Assembly (NCBI RefSeq): GCF_013374995.1
Contig: NZ_CP056030.1
Location: 2,140,501-2,204,500 of the forward strand
DNA: 64,000 bases
Direction: 5' to 3'
Source of the DNA: Pseudomonas eucalypticola
GTDB taxonomy: Bacteria > Pseudomonadota > Gammaproteobacteria > Pseudomonadales > Pseudomonadaceae
The translations under genes were made by a program, and so were the position numbers. The notes under the pieces were generated by a model. That model searched no databases. It saw only the letters and a program-made list of their open reading frames with translations, and was not told where the DNA came from. Below, piece after piece: positions 17,385 to 26,248 of the stretch; the stretch's first letter is position 1; every line of letters starts with the position of its first letter.

Positions 17385-17849
17385 TCAGATGACCTGCCTG
17401 CCCGTCTGCTGTGCCGTGTGGGTCGGCAGGTGCGGGGCCGGACCCTGCTCAGGGTCGATACTCACCGCCAGGGCATGCACCAGCGCGGCCTGCTCATCGC
17501 TGTCCAGGCTCAATTGACCCGTGCGCGGGTCGATCAGCTCCAGTTGCCAGGCCAGCAGTGTCAGGCATTCATTGAGGGCTTTGAGGGTGGGGCCCGCCAG
17601 ACGATTACGTGGACGTGCCACGCCAAGCAGCTGTTGCAGCTGCTGGCAAAACGCGGCAACCTCGTTCAGCGCCAGCCCTTGCGCCCTCTGGCTCAAGCTC
17701 TCCAGGGTGCTGACCAGGCAATCGGCTGCATCCTGATCATTGCAGATCAATTCCAGGTGGTTCAGGCATTCTTGCAACTTGTTCAGCATGGCCTGGGCGT
17801 CGACGAGGAAGTCGGGCAGGGCACATGACCACTGAGTGTCATTCAGCAT
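17385..17849 (-). CDS. HPt-like helical protein beside cheV, active histidine apparently lost
   Basis: A 154-residue acidic helical protein starting MLNDTQWSCALPDFLVDAQAM. The pattern (FLVDAQAMLNKLQECL, then ADCLVSTLESLSQRAQGL, then EVAAFCQQLQQLL) resembles the P1/HPt domain of CheA, but where CheA has His in an AHTLKG motif this protein appears to have Glu (STLESLS). No second domain is present. An ATG further upstream (17933) is possible but lacks family support. It is divergent from cheV, which suggests a signalling role; the match is my own alignment by eye and could be coincidental helical similarity. Confidence 0.6.
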   Translation of the reverse strand: MLNDTQWSCALPDFLVDAQAMLNKLQECLNHLELICNDQDAADCLVSTLESLSQRAQGLALNEVAAFCQQLQQLLGVARPRNRLAGPTLKALNECLTLLAWQLELIDPRTGQLSLDSDEQAALVHALAVSIDPEQGPAPHLPTHTAQQTGRQVI

Positions 17850-18370
17850 GTTGATCTCCACAACTCCGTGCGGACCTGTCACCCCGCACTGCACGTACGG
17901 AATGGCCTTCAGGCCAGTCAAGCTTAGCTGCAATCCGCGTGGGTGCGGTGGGCAAATGTAGGGTCATTGCCCATGTGTCCTGCGAGCCACAGGTTAGACA
18001 CATTGGCTTGGGAAACTCGCCGCGAATCAGGCCGTCATGGCCATCGCTGGCAGGCTGGCGGGGGGTGTAAAGAAAGGCAACCAACGGCCTGACTCCGTTC
18101 ATGCAGTGAGAATGGCGTCACATTAATGGCTATTGGATATCGCGAATATCAGGTTCTACCCGATTGCCTATAGGGGAAACCCTGATAAGAAGATGAGGGT
18201 TAGTAGCCGCTTTGTATCAAGAGGCGCGATGTAGGCGATGCGATCAGTTAAGCATGATGTTAATGTGACATCAATGGTTCGGCGGTGCATTTCATCGGTC
18301 TTCAAGATCAGTGCCGCGCTGCCGATAACCTTGACTGAGAACCCTCAGCAACGTCCCCCAGGAGTCCTAG
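17850..18370. other. Intergenic region upstream of cheV
   Basis: A 521-base divergent gap. The only confident element is the FliA-type promoter at 18302-18328. The rest (17850-18300) carries short open readings without ribosome sites and no recognisable RNA gene. Confidence 0.6.
18302..18328 (+). promoter_or_regulatory. FliA (sigma-28) promoter of cheV
   Basis: TCAAG at 18302-18306 and GCCGATAA at 18321-18328 are separated so that exactly 15 bases lie between TCAA and GCCGATAA, which is the spacing and consensus of Pseudomonas flagellar sigma-28 promoters. It ends 42 bases before the cheV ATG. It implies cheV is expressed with the late flagellar/chemotaxis genes. Confidence 0.8.
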
Positions 18371-19297
18371 ATGGCCGGCATTCTCGACACAGTAGACCAA
18401 CGTACGCAGCTTGTGGGTGAGAACCGCCTGGAGATTCTGATGTTTCGCCTGGCGGGCCGCCAGTTATTCGCCATCAACGTGTTCAAGGTGCAGGAAGTAC
18501 TGCAGCTGCCCAAGCTCACGCTGATGCCCCAGCGCCATGCCTATGTGTGTGGCGTAGTGAACCTGAGGGGGCAGACGCTACCGGTCATCGACCTGTCCCA
18601 GGCCATTGGTATGCGCCCGCTGCAACCAGGGCCCAACAGCACCATCATCGTCACTGAATACAACCGTTCGGTGCAGGCTTTCCTGGTAGGGGGCGTGGAT
18701 CGGATCGTCAACATGAACTGGGAAGCGATTCTCCCACCTCCGACCAGTGCGGGGCGCCAGCATTACCTGACGGCCATCAGCAAGGTCGACGACCAGTTGG
18801 TCGAAATCATCGACGTGGAAAAAGTGCTGGCCGAGATCGTACCCTACAGCGCCAAGGTGTCGCGCGACAAACTGGAAGACCCGGTACTGGCCCGTGCTCG
18901 GGGCCGCGAGGTGCTGCTGGTGGACGACTCCACCGTGGCCCTGGCGCAGTTGCGCGATACCTTGTCGCAACTGGGGGTAAAAATGCATGTGGCCAGCGAC
19001 GGCCTCAAGGCGCTAAAGATGCTCAAGGCCTGGGCTGACGCGGGTGAGGTGCTCACCGATAAACTGTTGATGGTGTTCACCGACGCAGAAATGCCGGAAA
19101 TGGACGGCTACCGCTTGACCACCGAAATTCGCAACGACGCGCGGCTGCGCGGCCTGTACGTGGTGCTGCACACCTCGCTGTCGGGCAGTTTCAACGAGTC
19201 GATGGTCAAGAAAGTAGGCTGTGACAATTTCCTCTCCAAGTTCCAGCCGGACAAGCTGGTGGACGTGGTGCGCCAGCGCCTGATGCTCGACAACTGA
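18371..19297 (+). CDS. cheV: CheV chemotaxis coupling protein (CheW plus receiver domain)
   Basis: A 308-residue two-domain protein. The CheW-like domain (about 20-165) includes LFAINVFKVQEVLQ and GVVNLRGQTLPVIDLSQA. The receiver (about 177-305) has VLLVDDSTVA, the phospho-Asp in VFTDAEMPEMDG, and a conserved Lys in FLSKFQPDKL. CheV couples chemoreceptors to CheA and is tuned by phosphorylation. The ATG is preceded by a purine-rich AGGAGT site and a FliA promoter. It is a single-gene unit. Confidence 0.95.
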   Translation: MAGILDTVDQRTQLVGENRLEILMFRLAGRQLFAINVFKVQEVLQLPKLTLMPQRHAYVCGVVNLRGQTLPVIDLSQAIGMRPLQPGPNSTIIVTEYNRSVQAFLVGGVDRIVNMNWEAILPPPTSAGRQHYLTAISKVDDQLVEIIDVEKVLAEIVPYSAKVSRDKLEDPVLARARGREVLLVDDSTVALAQLRDTLSQLGVKMHVASDGLKALKMLKAWADAGEVLTDKLLMVFTDAEMPEMDGYRLTTEIRNDARLRGLYVVLHTSLSGSFNESMVKKVGCDNFLSKFQPDKLVDVVRQRLMLDN

Positions 19298-19366
19298 TCG
19301 CCGCAGTTCGGAAGCCGCCGCCGCTGGGGTAAGCTGGCGGCTTCCCTGACCGTCGGAAGCCGCCCC

Positions 19367-20167
19367 ATGCAACTCAGCGCCTTGTACCGCTACCCCCTGA
19401 AATCGGCCATCGCCGAGCCCTTGCAAACGTCGGCGATCGAGCCGCTGGGGCTGGCGGGTGACCGCCGCTGGATGCTGGTGGACGAAGCCACCGGGCGTTT
19501 CCTCTCCCAGCGCGCCGAGGCGCACATGAGCCAACTGGGCGCGGCCCATCTCGATGATGGCCTGCGGTTATCCGCACCGGGCCTCAGCGCGCTGTTCGTG
19601 CCTACCCCCACACCCGACGCAGCCCTGCGGGGAGTCACTGTCTGGCGCGATACGTTGCGGGTCCCCGATGCCGGTGATGAGGCGGCGGCCTGGGTCTCCT
19701 CCTTTATAGGCAAGCCGACGCGCCTGGTGCAGCTGCCCGCCGAGCGAGCGCGCTTCACCCAGTCAGGTTATGGGCTGGACACCGACAGGGTCGGCTTCGC
19801 CGACGGTTTCCCGTTGCTGTTGATCGGCCAGGCGTCCTTGGATGACCTGTCCAGGCGGGTAGGGCGCCCGCTCGAGATGCTGCGCTTTCGCCCCAACCTG
19901 GTGGTCAGCGGCAGTGAGGCCTTTGCCGAGGACGGCTGGAAGCGCATTCGTATCGGAGATACGGAGCTGAGGGTGATCACGCCCTGTGCGCGCTGCATTC
20001 TGACCACCCTCGACCCGCGCACTGGCGTGCGCAGCGAAGACCGTGAGCCGCTAGCGACGCTCAAGACCTACCGGCAGGTGGGCGGCGACGTGCAGTTCGG
20101 CCAGAACCTGGTGAGCGAGGGGGAAGGGTGGTTGCAGGTCGGCATGCCTGTCGAGGTCATCGACTGA
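19367..20167 (+). CDS. MOSC-domain protein, YcbX-like
   Basis: A 266-residue protein. The N-terminal MOSC_N beta-barrel begins MQLSALYRYPLKSAIAEPL, with GDRRWMLVDEATGRFLSQR. The C-terminal MOSC domain contains RFRPNLVVSG, and TPCARCILTTLDPRTG holding the conserved cysteine (CARC) that binds the molybdenum cofactor in this family. Relatives reduce N-hydroxylated compounds as part of an electron-transfer chain. This protein lacks the C-terminal ferredoxin domain of E. coli YcbX, so it would need a separate electron donor. It is convergent with slt, separated by a hairpin. Confidence 0.88.
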   Translation: MQLSALYRYPLKSAIAEPLQTSAIEPLGLAGDRRWMLVDEATGRFLSQRAEAHMSQLGAAHLDDGLRLSAPGLSALFVPTPTPDAALRGVTVWRDTLRVPDAGDEAAAWVSSFIGKPTRLVQLPAERARFTQSGYGLDTDRVGFADGFPLLLIGQASLDDLSRRVGRPLEMLRFRPNLVVSGSEAFAEDGWKRIRIGDTELRVITPCARCILTTLDPRTGVRSEDREPLATLKTYRQVGGDVQFGQNLVSEGEGWLQVGMPVEVID

Positions 20168-20182
20168 GCTGACGGCGGGTAG

Positions 20183-20221
20183 CCCCTTTGCAGGCCAGGC
20201 TTGCCAGAGCCTGCAAAGGGG
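20183..20221. terminator. Hairpin between convergent genes, probable bidirectional terminator
   Basis: A perfect 13-base inverted repeat, CCCCTTTGCAGGC (20183-20195) with its complement at 20209-20221, encloses 13 bases. It lies between the stops at 20167 and 20236. There is no clear T-tract, so it may instead be a REP-type repeat that protects transcript ends. Confidence 0.55.
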
Positions 20222-20235
20222 GGGTATCCAGGCCT

Positions 20236-22164
20236 TTACTGGTCGTCGAAGAAACGCTCGTTCCAGTCGGCAATCGGCTGCGGCGTGTTGAGCTTCTGTC
20301 CGTAGATCACCGCATACGACAATACGTTCTGCACGTACTGGCGTGTTTCGTCGAACGGGATGGACTCCACCCACACGTCGAAGCTCAGGTGGTTGGCGCC
20401 GCGCAGCCACTGTTTCACCCGCCCTGGGCCGGCATTGTAGGCTGCAGACGCCAATACGCGGTTGCCGTTGAACTGGGCATGCACCTGGCTCAGGTAGGCA
20501 GCGCCCAACTGGATGTTCTTGTCCGGGTCGATGGCCTGGGATGGCGTCGCCAGCGGGATGCTGAACTTGCGCGCGGTTTCCTTGGCGGTGCCCGGCATCA
20601 GTTGCATCAGGCCCATGGCGCCGACGCCCGAGCGGGCATCATCCATGAACGCGCTTTCCTGGCGGGTGATGGCAAATACCCAGCTGGAGTGGATGCCGCG
20701 GTTGGTGGCCTCGCGCACCAGCGTGTCACGGTGGGCCATGGGGAAGCGGATATCCAGGTCATCCCAGTACTGCGCCTGGCTGATGGTGCGGATGGCCGGG
20801 AAGTACCAGTGCATGTCGTAGGCCAGCTTGGCCTGGGCGACCATTTCGTCGCGGTTGAACAGGTTGCTCACGTAGTACCACTCGCGGCGCGCATCCACTA
20901 CCTGGCCGCGGTCGAGCAGCTCCATGGCGCGGCGGATGCCAGGAGTATTGCGGACCTTGTTCATCAACGCGTTGCTGATCACCAGCGGGCGGTTGGCCAG
21001 GGAGTAGGGCGCCTGGGTGCGATCGGCCGCCAGGAAGCCATAGAAATCACGCTCCTTGGCGACATTGCGGTACAGCACCGCCACCTGAGGGTTCTGCGGC
21101 TGGGCCAGTTCCAGGCTGCGTGCCTGCCAGTACTTCCAGCGGTTGGTGGTGGCCAGGTCCTGGGGCAGGCGGCGGGTCAGGTCGTAGGCATCTTGCCAGC
21201 GGCCCAGGCGCAACAGCAGGCGCAGGCGCCACTCGGTCACGGTGTTGTCGCGCAGTTCGGGGTCGTACTGGGTCATCAGGTCGAGCGCGCGCGGGTCATA
21301 GTTGCGCGCCAGGGTCAGGCCGATCTCCCGGGCGATCGACACCTTTTCGTCGCGGGAAAAGCGCATGCTGCTGGCGTAGCTGTCAAGCATCTGCATGGCG
21401 CGGTCCGGGTCCTGCTTGGCCAGGCGGCGCAGGCCCAGGCCCACTACGTCGGCCATGGCCTCGGTAGCAGGCTGGAACCGCGACGGGTCAGTGAGCAGCT
21501 CCGGGTTCTGGGCCACGCTGATCAGCAGGCGGCCCTGGTTGCCCAGGGTTGGCAGCGTCGCCACCAGGGCGTTGGCCAGGGCGTAGTTGCGGGTGTGGGC
21601 GGCCAGTTTCAGGCGCTGCCAGCGTTTGTCTTCGGTCAACTGGCCGTCGGCGGCCCACAGGCCGAACAGCGCTTCGCAGGCGTCGGGCTGGGTCTTGCCG
21701 GTCAGCCACAGTTTCTGTGCGCTGGCGTAGCCTTCGGCCTTCAGGCCATGGCTGAGCTGGTACTGGCCGTTGAGGCAGTCCAGCTCGGTGAAATTCAGCT
21801 TGGCGTCGTAATATTTGGCAAAGGTTTGCCAATCGCCACGCTCAGCCAGCCAGCGCAACCAGCGCAACTTCATCCAGTTGGCCTGGGGCAGGTCGCCGTG
21901 GGCCGCGAGGAATTTCTCGATTTCGTCGTTGCTGGCGGTTTTCAGTCGCGCGGTCAGCTCGTCGTAGGCCAAATACGGTTCCAGTGGGTAGTCGGCGAGC
22001 ATCGGCGCGTACTGGAAATACGGGCCGCTGTCGCCCTTGGCCAGGGCGCGCTTGGCCTGGTCGTAATACTGGCGCTGGGTGGTCAGGTCCACTGCATGGG
22101 CGCAGGAGACGGCGGTGGCAGAGAGCAGCAGGCAGGACAAGAGGCTAAACAGGCGACCGCGCAT
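20236..22164 (-). CDS. slt: Soluble lytic murein transglycosylase Slt (Slt70 type)
   Basis: A 642-residue periplasmic enzyme. A signal peptide (MRGRLFSLLSCLLLSATAVSCAHA) ends near residue 24. A long helical superhelix (about 30-450) is followed by a lysozyme-like catalytic domain with the glutamate in ITRQESAFM, then GAMGLMQLMPGTA and ASAAYNAGPGRVKQWL. It cleaves peptidoglycan between N-acetylmuramic acid and N-acetylglucosamine, forming 1,6-anhydro products, the type of substrate recycled later by NagZ. The start at 22164 gives a normal signal peptide; the ATG-like codon eight residues earlier lengthens it needlessly. Confidence 0.95.
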   Translation of the reverse strand: MRGRLFSLLSCLLLSATAVSCAHAVDLTTQRQYYDQAKRALAKGDSGPYFQYAPMLADYPLEPYLAYDELTARLKTASNDEIEKFLAAHGDLPQANWMKLRWLRWLAERGDWQTFAKYYDAKLNFTELDCLNGQYQLSHGLKAEGYASAQKLWLTGKTQPDACEALFGLWAADGQLTEDKRWQRLKLAAHTRNYALANALVATLPTLGNQGRLLISVAQNPELLTDPSRFQPATEAMADVVGLGLRRLAKQDPDRAMQMLDSYASSMRFSRDEKVSIAREIGLTLARNYDPRALDLMTQYDPELRDNTVTEWRLRLLLRLGRWQDAYDLTRRLPQDLATTNRWKYWQARSLELAQPQNPQVAVLYRNVAKERDFYGFLAADRTQAPYSLANRPLVISNALMNKVRNTPGIRRAMELLDRGQVVDARREWYYVSNLFNRDEMVAQAKLAYDMHWYFPAIRTISQAQYWDDLDIRFPMAHRDTLVREATNRGIHSSWVFAITRQESAFMDDARSGVGAMGLMQLMPGTAKETARKFSIPLATPSQAIDPDKNIQLGAAYLSQVHAQFNGNRVLASAAYNAGPGRVKQWLRGANHLSFDVWVESIPFDETRQYVQNVLSYAVIYGQKLNTPQPIADWNERFFDDQ

Positions 22165-22365
22165 GAGACATCCGTGCAGATAAGGCATGACAAGTGCGGC
22201 GTGGCCTGCACTGATTGCTCACTAGCTTAGCCGGTTGCGGGTAGACGATGAAAGCACTGTGCTTGTATCTGAACATGAATTCGCCGCGAAGCCACCGCGC
22301 GACGGCATTTACTGTGCTAGGCGCCCAAGTCAGGTAGAATGCGCGCCCGGTTTTTGGAGAAACAC

Positions 22366-24285
22366 ATGACCCTGCTCAAATTAAGCGATGTGTCCCTCGC
22401 TTTCGGCGCGATGCCGTTGTTGGACAAAGTGTCCTGGCAGATCGCCCGTGGAGAGCGGGTCTGCATCATCGGGCGCAATGGCACTGGCAAGTCCAGCATG
22501 CTGCGCCTGGTCAAGGGCGATCAGAAGCCTGACGAGGGCGAGGTCTGGCGCGCGCCGGGCCTGAAGATCGGCGAGTTGCCACAGGAACTGCCGGTAGCGG
22601 ACGACCGCACGGTGTTCGACGTGGTTGCCGAAGGCCTGGATGGTGTGGGCGCGCTGCTCGCCGAATATCACCACCTGAGCCAGAACATCGTCACCGATGA
22701 AGACCTGACCAAGCTCATGCACGTGCAGTCGGACCTCGAGGCCCGTGACGGCTGGCGCCTGCAGCAGCTGGTGGACAGCACCCTGAGCCGCCTGCAACTG
22801 CCGGCCGACAAGACCCTGGCGCAACTGTCCGGTGGCTGGCGCCGCCGCGTGCTGCTGGCCCAGGCCCTGGTGTCGGAACCCGACCTGTTGCTGCTGGACG
22901 AGCCCACCAACCACCTGGATATCGGTGCCATCGCCTGGCTGGAAGAGGCCCTGAGCGGTTTTGGCGGCGCCGTGCTGTTCATCACCCACGACCGGTCGTT
23001 CCTGCAGAACCTGGCCACCCGCATCCTGGAACTGGACCGCGGCGGCCTGATCGACTGGAACGGTGACTACGCCAGCTTCCTGGTGCACAAGGAAGCCATG
23101 CTGGCGGCCGAAGAGACCGCCAACGCGCTGTTCGACAAGCGCCTGGCCCAGGAAGAAGTGTGGATCCGCCAGGGCATCAAGGCACGCCGTACCCGCAACG
23201 AAGGTCGCGTGCGCGCCCTGAAGGAATTGCGCGTGGAGCGCAGCGAGCGTCGCGAGCGCCAGGGCAAGGCCAATATCCAGCTCGATACCGCGGAGAAATC
23301 CGGCAAGCAGGTGATGGTGGTCGAGAACGTCAGCTTTGCCCACCCGGGCGGCCCGTTCCTGGTCAAGGACTTCTCCATGGTGCTGCAACGTCAGGACCGC
23401 ATCGGCCTGCTGGGTGCCAACGGCACCGGCAAGACCACCCTGCTGAAGCTGATGCTGGGTGATCTGCAAGCCACCAGCGGTAGCGTCACTGCGGGCACGC
23501 GCCTGGAAGTGGCCTACTTCGACCAGCTGCGCCACCAGTTGAACCTGGAAAAGACCGTGATCGACAACCTGGCCGAAGGCCGGGACTTCATCGAGATCGA
23601 CGGCCAGAACCGTCACGTGCTCAGCTACCTGGGCGACTTCCTGTTCAGCCCGCAGCGTGCCCGCACGCCGGTCAAGGCGTTGTCCGGGGGTGAGCGCGCG
23701 CGCCTGCTGCTGGCCAAGCTGTTCAGCAAGCCAGCCAACCTTCTGGTGCTCGACGAACCGACCAACGACCTCGACGTCGAGACCCTGGAGTTGCTGGAAG
23801 AAGTGCTGTCCAGCTTCAAGGGCACGGTGCTGATGGTCAGTCACGACCGGGCCTTCCTCGACAACGTCGTCACCAGCACCCTGGTGTTCGAAGGTGAGGG
23901 CAAGGTGCGCGAGTACGTGGGTGGCTACCAGGACTGGATTCGCCAGGGTGGCTCGCCCAAGCTGCTGGGCGTGACCGAGAACAAGTCGGGCAAGGCCGAG
24001 CTCAACAGTGCCGTGGTCGAAGCGCCTGCCGCGGTAGCGGCGCCGGTGGCTGAAGCGCCGGTGGCCAAGAAGAAGCTGAGCTACAAGCTGCAGCGCGAGC
24101 TGGAAGCCTTGCCGGGTGAGATCGATGCCCAGGAGCAGAAGATTGCTGCGCTGGAAGCGACCATGGCTGATGTAGGCTTCTACCAGAAGCCGGCCGCAGA
24201 GACCGCCAAGGTCATCGCCGAGCTGGAACAGGCGCAGGCCCGGTTGGACGAGATGGTCGAACGTTGGGCTGAGCTGGACGCCTGA
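22366..24285 (+). CDS. uup: ABC-F ATPase Uup/EttA-like
   Basis: A 639-residue protein with two ABC cassettes and no membrane segments. Cassette one has GRNGTGKSS, the signature LSGGWRRR and LLLDEPTNHLDI; cassette two has GANGTGKTT, LSGGERARL and LVLDEPTNDLDV. The linker is rich in Arg/Glu, and after about residue 555 comes a C-terminal coiled coil (LSYKLQRELEALPGEIDAQEQ), preceded by an Ala/Pro-rich hinge. That tail is typical of Uup, which acts on ribosomes and affects transposon precise excision. The start at 22366 has a TTGGAG site; an earlier ATG at 22339 is disfavoured. Confidence 0.92.
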   Translation: MTLLKLSDVSLAFGAMPLLDKVSWQIARGERVCIIGRNGTGKSSMLRLVKGDQKPDEGEVWRAPGLKIGELPQELPVADDRTVFDVVAEGLDGVGALLAEYHHLSQNIVTDEDLTKLMHVQSDLEARDGWRLQQLVDSTLSRLQLPADKTLAQLSGGWRRRVLLAQALVSEPDLLLLDEPTNHLDIGAIAWLEEALSGFGGAVLFITHDRSFLQNLATRILELDRGGLIDWNGDYASFLVHKEAMLAAEETANALFDKRLAQEEVWIRQGIKARRTRNEGRVRALKELRVERSERRERQGKANIQLDTAEKSGKQVMVVENVSFAHPGGPFLVKDFSMVLQRQDRIGLLGANGTGKTTLLKLMLGDLQATSGSVTAGTRLEVAYFDQLRHQLNLEKTVIDNLAEGRDFIEIDGQNRHVLSYLGDFLFSPQRARTPVKALSGGERARLLLAKLFSKPANLLVLDEPTNDLDVETLELLEEVLSSFKGTVLMVSHDRAFLDNVVTSTLVFEGEGKVREYVGGYQDWIRQGGSPKLLGVTENKSGKAELNSAVVEAPAAVAAPVAEAPVAKKKLSYKLQRELEALPGEIDAQEQKIAALEATMADVGFYQKPAAETAKVIAELEQAQARLDEMVERWAELDA

Positions 24286-24310
24286 GGCGCGAGCTCAAAC
24301 TTGGAGCGGT

Positions 24311-24352
24311 AAGCTGCAAGAAGGGGCGTGTACCGCGTCCCGCTTGCAGCTT
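24311..24352. repeat. Inverted repeat between uup and usp, REP- or terminator-like
   Basis: AAGCTGCAAG (24311-24320) is repeated in inverted form (24343-24352) around a 22-base GC-rich centre. It lies between convergent genes ending at 24285 and 24368. Both the position and the GCTTGCAGC motif are typical of short repetitive elements at Pseudomonas transcript ends. Confidence 0.5.
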
Positions 24353-24367
24353 CCAGCTTCGAATACC

Positions 24368-24808
24368 TTATTCGGCCTTTTTCAACCGCACGGCCAGCAC
24401 GTCGCATGGCGCGCCATGCAGTACGTCGTTGGACGTGGACCCCAGCAGCAGCGCCAGGCCGTGGCGGGCATGGCTGCCCACCACCACCAGATCACATCCC
24501 TTTTCCTTGGCCAGGCCATGGATTTCCTGCTTGGGCTGGCCGTAGGTCAAGTGGCAATTGTCTTTGGTCAGTTCCGGGTACTTGGTGATCAACCGCTCCA
24601 GGCGCTCCTTGGCCTGGTCGAACTGCTGCTGTTGCAATTGCGACAGGTCCATGGGGACATCGCCGCCAAAGGCCATGGCCATGGGTTCAACGATGTGCAC
24701 CAATGATAACTTGGCGTCCTGGCTGGCGGACAGTTCGCGGGCGCGGTGAATCACCGGATCGCACTCTTCGGTCAGGTCGACGGCGACCAGAATATGGTGG
24801 TAGGGCAT
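24368..24808 (-). CDS. Universal stress protein UspA family
   Basis: A 146-residue cytoplasmic protein, MPYHHILVAVDLTEECDPV, of normal UspA length. The N-terminal strand and the C-terminal VVVGSHARHGLALLLGSTSNDVLHGAPCDVLAV match the family; the GSH..G-type loop contains the ATP-binding GX2GX9GS pattern only in part, so nucleotide binding is uncertain. Upstream codons in the same frame overlap the next gene and are not used. It is a single-gene unit, divergent from the small membrane protein at 24919. Confidence 0.88.
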   Translation of the reverse strand: MPYHHILVAVDLTEECDPVIHRARELSASQDAKLSLVHIVEPMAMAFGGDVPMDLSQLQQQQFDQAKERLERLITKYPELTKDNCHLTYGQPKQEIHGLAKEKGCDLVVVGSHARHGLALLLGSTSNDVLHGAPCDVLAVRLKKAE

Positions 24809-24918
24809 GGGAAGCTCTCCTGACGATGGCGATAGCCTAAGTATGGCCTGTTTCAAGTCGGTCTGTCTTGATCGCGCTAACCAACTCATTTCTAAAGTTT
24901 TACAGGGTGCACAGTCAT

Positions 24919-25356
24919 ATGACGGTATGGATAGTGGTGTCAATCCTTGCGCTGGTTTTAAGCCCCATGGTCTGGCTGCGCCCGTCGCGCAAACAGAGCG
25001 GGCAGATGGCCTTGCGCCTGGAGGCGCGGCGCCTGGGTTTGGCCATGCAATTGGCTCCCCAGCAGTGGCCGCACTGGCTGCCCACGCAGCCGCCCAGCCC
25101 GTGTGCGCAGTACTGTCGGCCGCGGCGTTCGCCCCAGGCGGCGCAGTTCTGTTACTGGCAGGCAACCCCGGGCACCTGGCTGAACCAGTGGCGCGAGCCG
25201 TGTGAAGACCCTGCGTTGCTGGCGCAGTTCAGCACATTGCCGGGCAATGTCTACAAGGTTGAGGCAGGTCAACAGATGGTTGCCCTGTACTGGGGGGAGC
25301 GTGGGGAGGCCAGCGTGCTGGTGGCGATTGATGGGGTGCTGAAGGCGTTGGCGTGA
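24919..25356 (+). CDS. Small membrane-anchored hypothetical protein
   Basis: A 145-residue protein with one N-terminal membrane helix (MTVWIVVSILALVLSPMVWL), then a basic stretch and a Trp/Cys-rich soluble part (CAQYC, FCYW, TWLNQWREPCED). I do not recognise a named family. Its position between usp and fadBA is where other Pseudomonas carry a short uncharacterised gene. The ATG at 24919 places the helix at the very N-terminus; an in-frame TTG (24868) is an alternative. The paired cysteines could suggest a periplasmic or disulfide-bearing domain. Confidence 0.6.
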   Translation: MTVWIVVSILALVLSPMVWLRPSRKQSGQMALRLEARRLGLAMQLAPQQWPHWLPTQPPSPCAQYCRPRRSPQAAQFCYWQATPGTWLNQWREPCEDPALLAQFSTLPGNVYKVEAGQQMVALYWGERGEASVLVAIDGVLKALA

Positions 25357-25492
25357 GGCCGGATTGGTGGAAAGTCGTGGCGCCGCCAGAGATCTGCAGT
25401 GGCGCCACTCCATTCCCCGGCCATCCATGGAAGGTAATAAAAAGGTTCTTCACGGAATCCCGGGAAAGTGGATGGCGGCGCCCTGGATCTCC

Positions 25493-25846
25493 AGTGAACA
25501 AACAAGGGGGGGCTAGGCGATTTCACAGACATAACTGGCCCGAAACAGATGTGGGACCAGGCTTGCCTGGGAAGCGCCGCGCGGGCGGCGCTCGGTTTCA
25601 ATGGCGCAGGAAAATTCAAGACATGCACCTAGTGGCCCTGACGCGATTGTAAGAAGGGCCGACAGGATGTTCGTCGGAGCTCCTGGTTGGAGATCGCATT
25701 AAGGCTTCCAGGCGCCGGGCGATGTTGTTGTGTCGCTGCTGAGATCGAGCGCCGCCCGCGCGGCGCTTCCCAGGCAAGCCTGGTCCCACATTTGTTTCGG
25801 GCCAGTCATGTCTGTGAGATCACCTGGTCCGCCTTGTTTGTTCACT
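25493..25846. repeat. 354-bp element bounded by ~100-bp inverted repeats (MITE- or REP-pair-like)
   Basis: The left arm (25493-25592) and right arm (25747-25846) are complementary over about 100 bases with roughly ten differences and one indel, around 90% identity by eye. Outer ends read AGTGAACAAACAAGG in both orientations; the inner ends hold the REP-like GTGGGACCAGGCTTGCCTGG. The 154-base centre encodes nothing obvious. Similarity fades gradually toward the centre. No transposase is visible, so if mobile it would rely on enzymes elsewhere. Confidence 0.75.
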
Positions 25847-26234
25847 ACAGACCGTTGAAGGCCCCGCCAACTTGCCCAGAATTCAACGAGCAACCAATAA
25901 AAAGCCCGATAATCTGCGTCGGGCTGGGGTTGGCCAGGCAGGCCGGTAAGACATTTTTGCGTGTTTGGTCGACAGTGTAGTCGCGAACGAATCTTACGCT
26001 CGTCCTGGGCGGCTTTTCCTCTCTTTATTTTCAAAAAAACCGTTTGGCAGCGGCGCAGTCCCGTGTTTCTGGCGGTCACAGCAGCGTGCCATCCTGTTGC
26101 CGAATGTTGCTTCATGAGGGGGAAGGGCTTCCTGCGCCATTTTGACGCACGCGTGACCGCAAAGTCGCGTTTTTGCGGCGTTTCAGCGCATTTGACAATT
26201 GCCGGTTTTTCCCTGAATGTGTGCATACCCAAAT

Positions 26235-26248
26235 CAAACGGGCGTATG
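26235..26248. promoter_or_regulatory. Possible PsrA operator upstream of fadBA
   Basis: CAAAC at 26235-26239, four bases, then GTATG at 26244-26248: this is the PsrA pattern CAAAC-N4-GTTTG with one mismatch. The psrA gene in this window carries two exact matches. PsrA is known to control fadBA5 in P. aeruginosa. The site is about 165 bases before the fadB ATG. Confidence 0.4.

Noticed and set aside
20188..22230. Plus-strand open reading of 680 codons opposite slt
   Set aside because: Antisense shadow that starts inside the MOSC-slt hairpin.
22381..23844. Minus-strand open reading of 487 codons opposite uup
   Set aside because: Antisense shadow of the ABC-F gene; Gln/His/Leu-rich without motifs.
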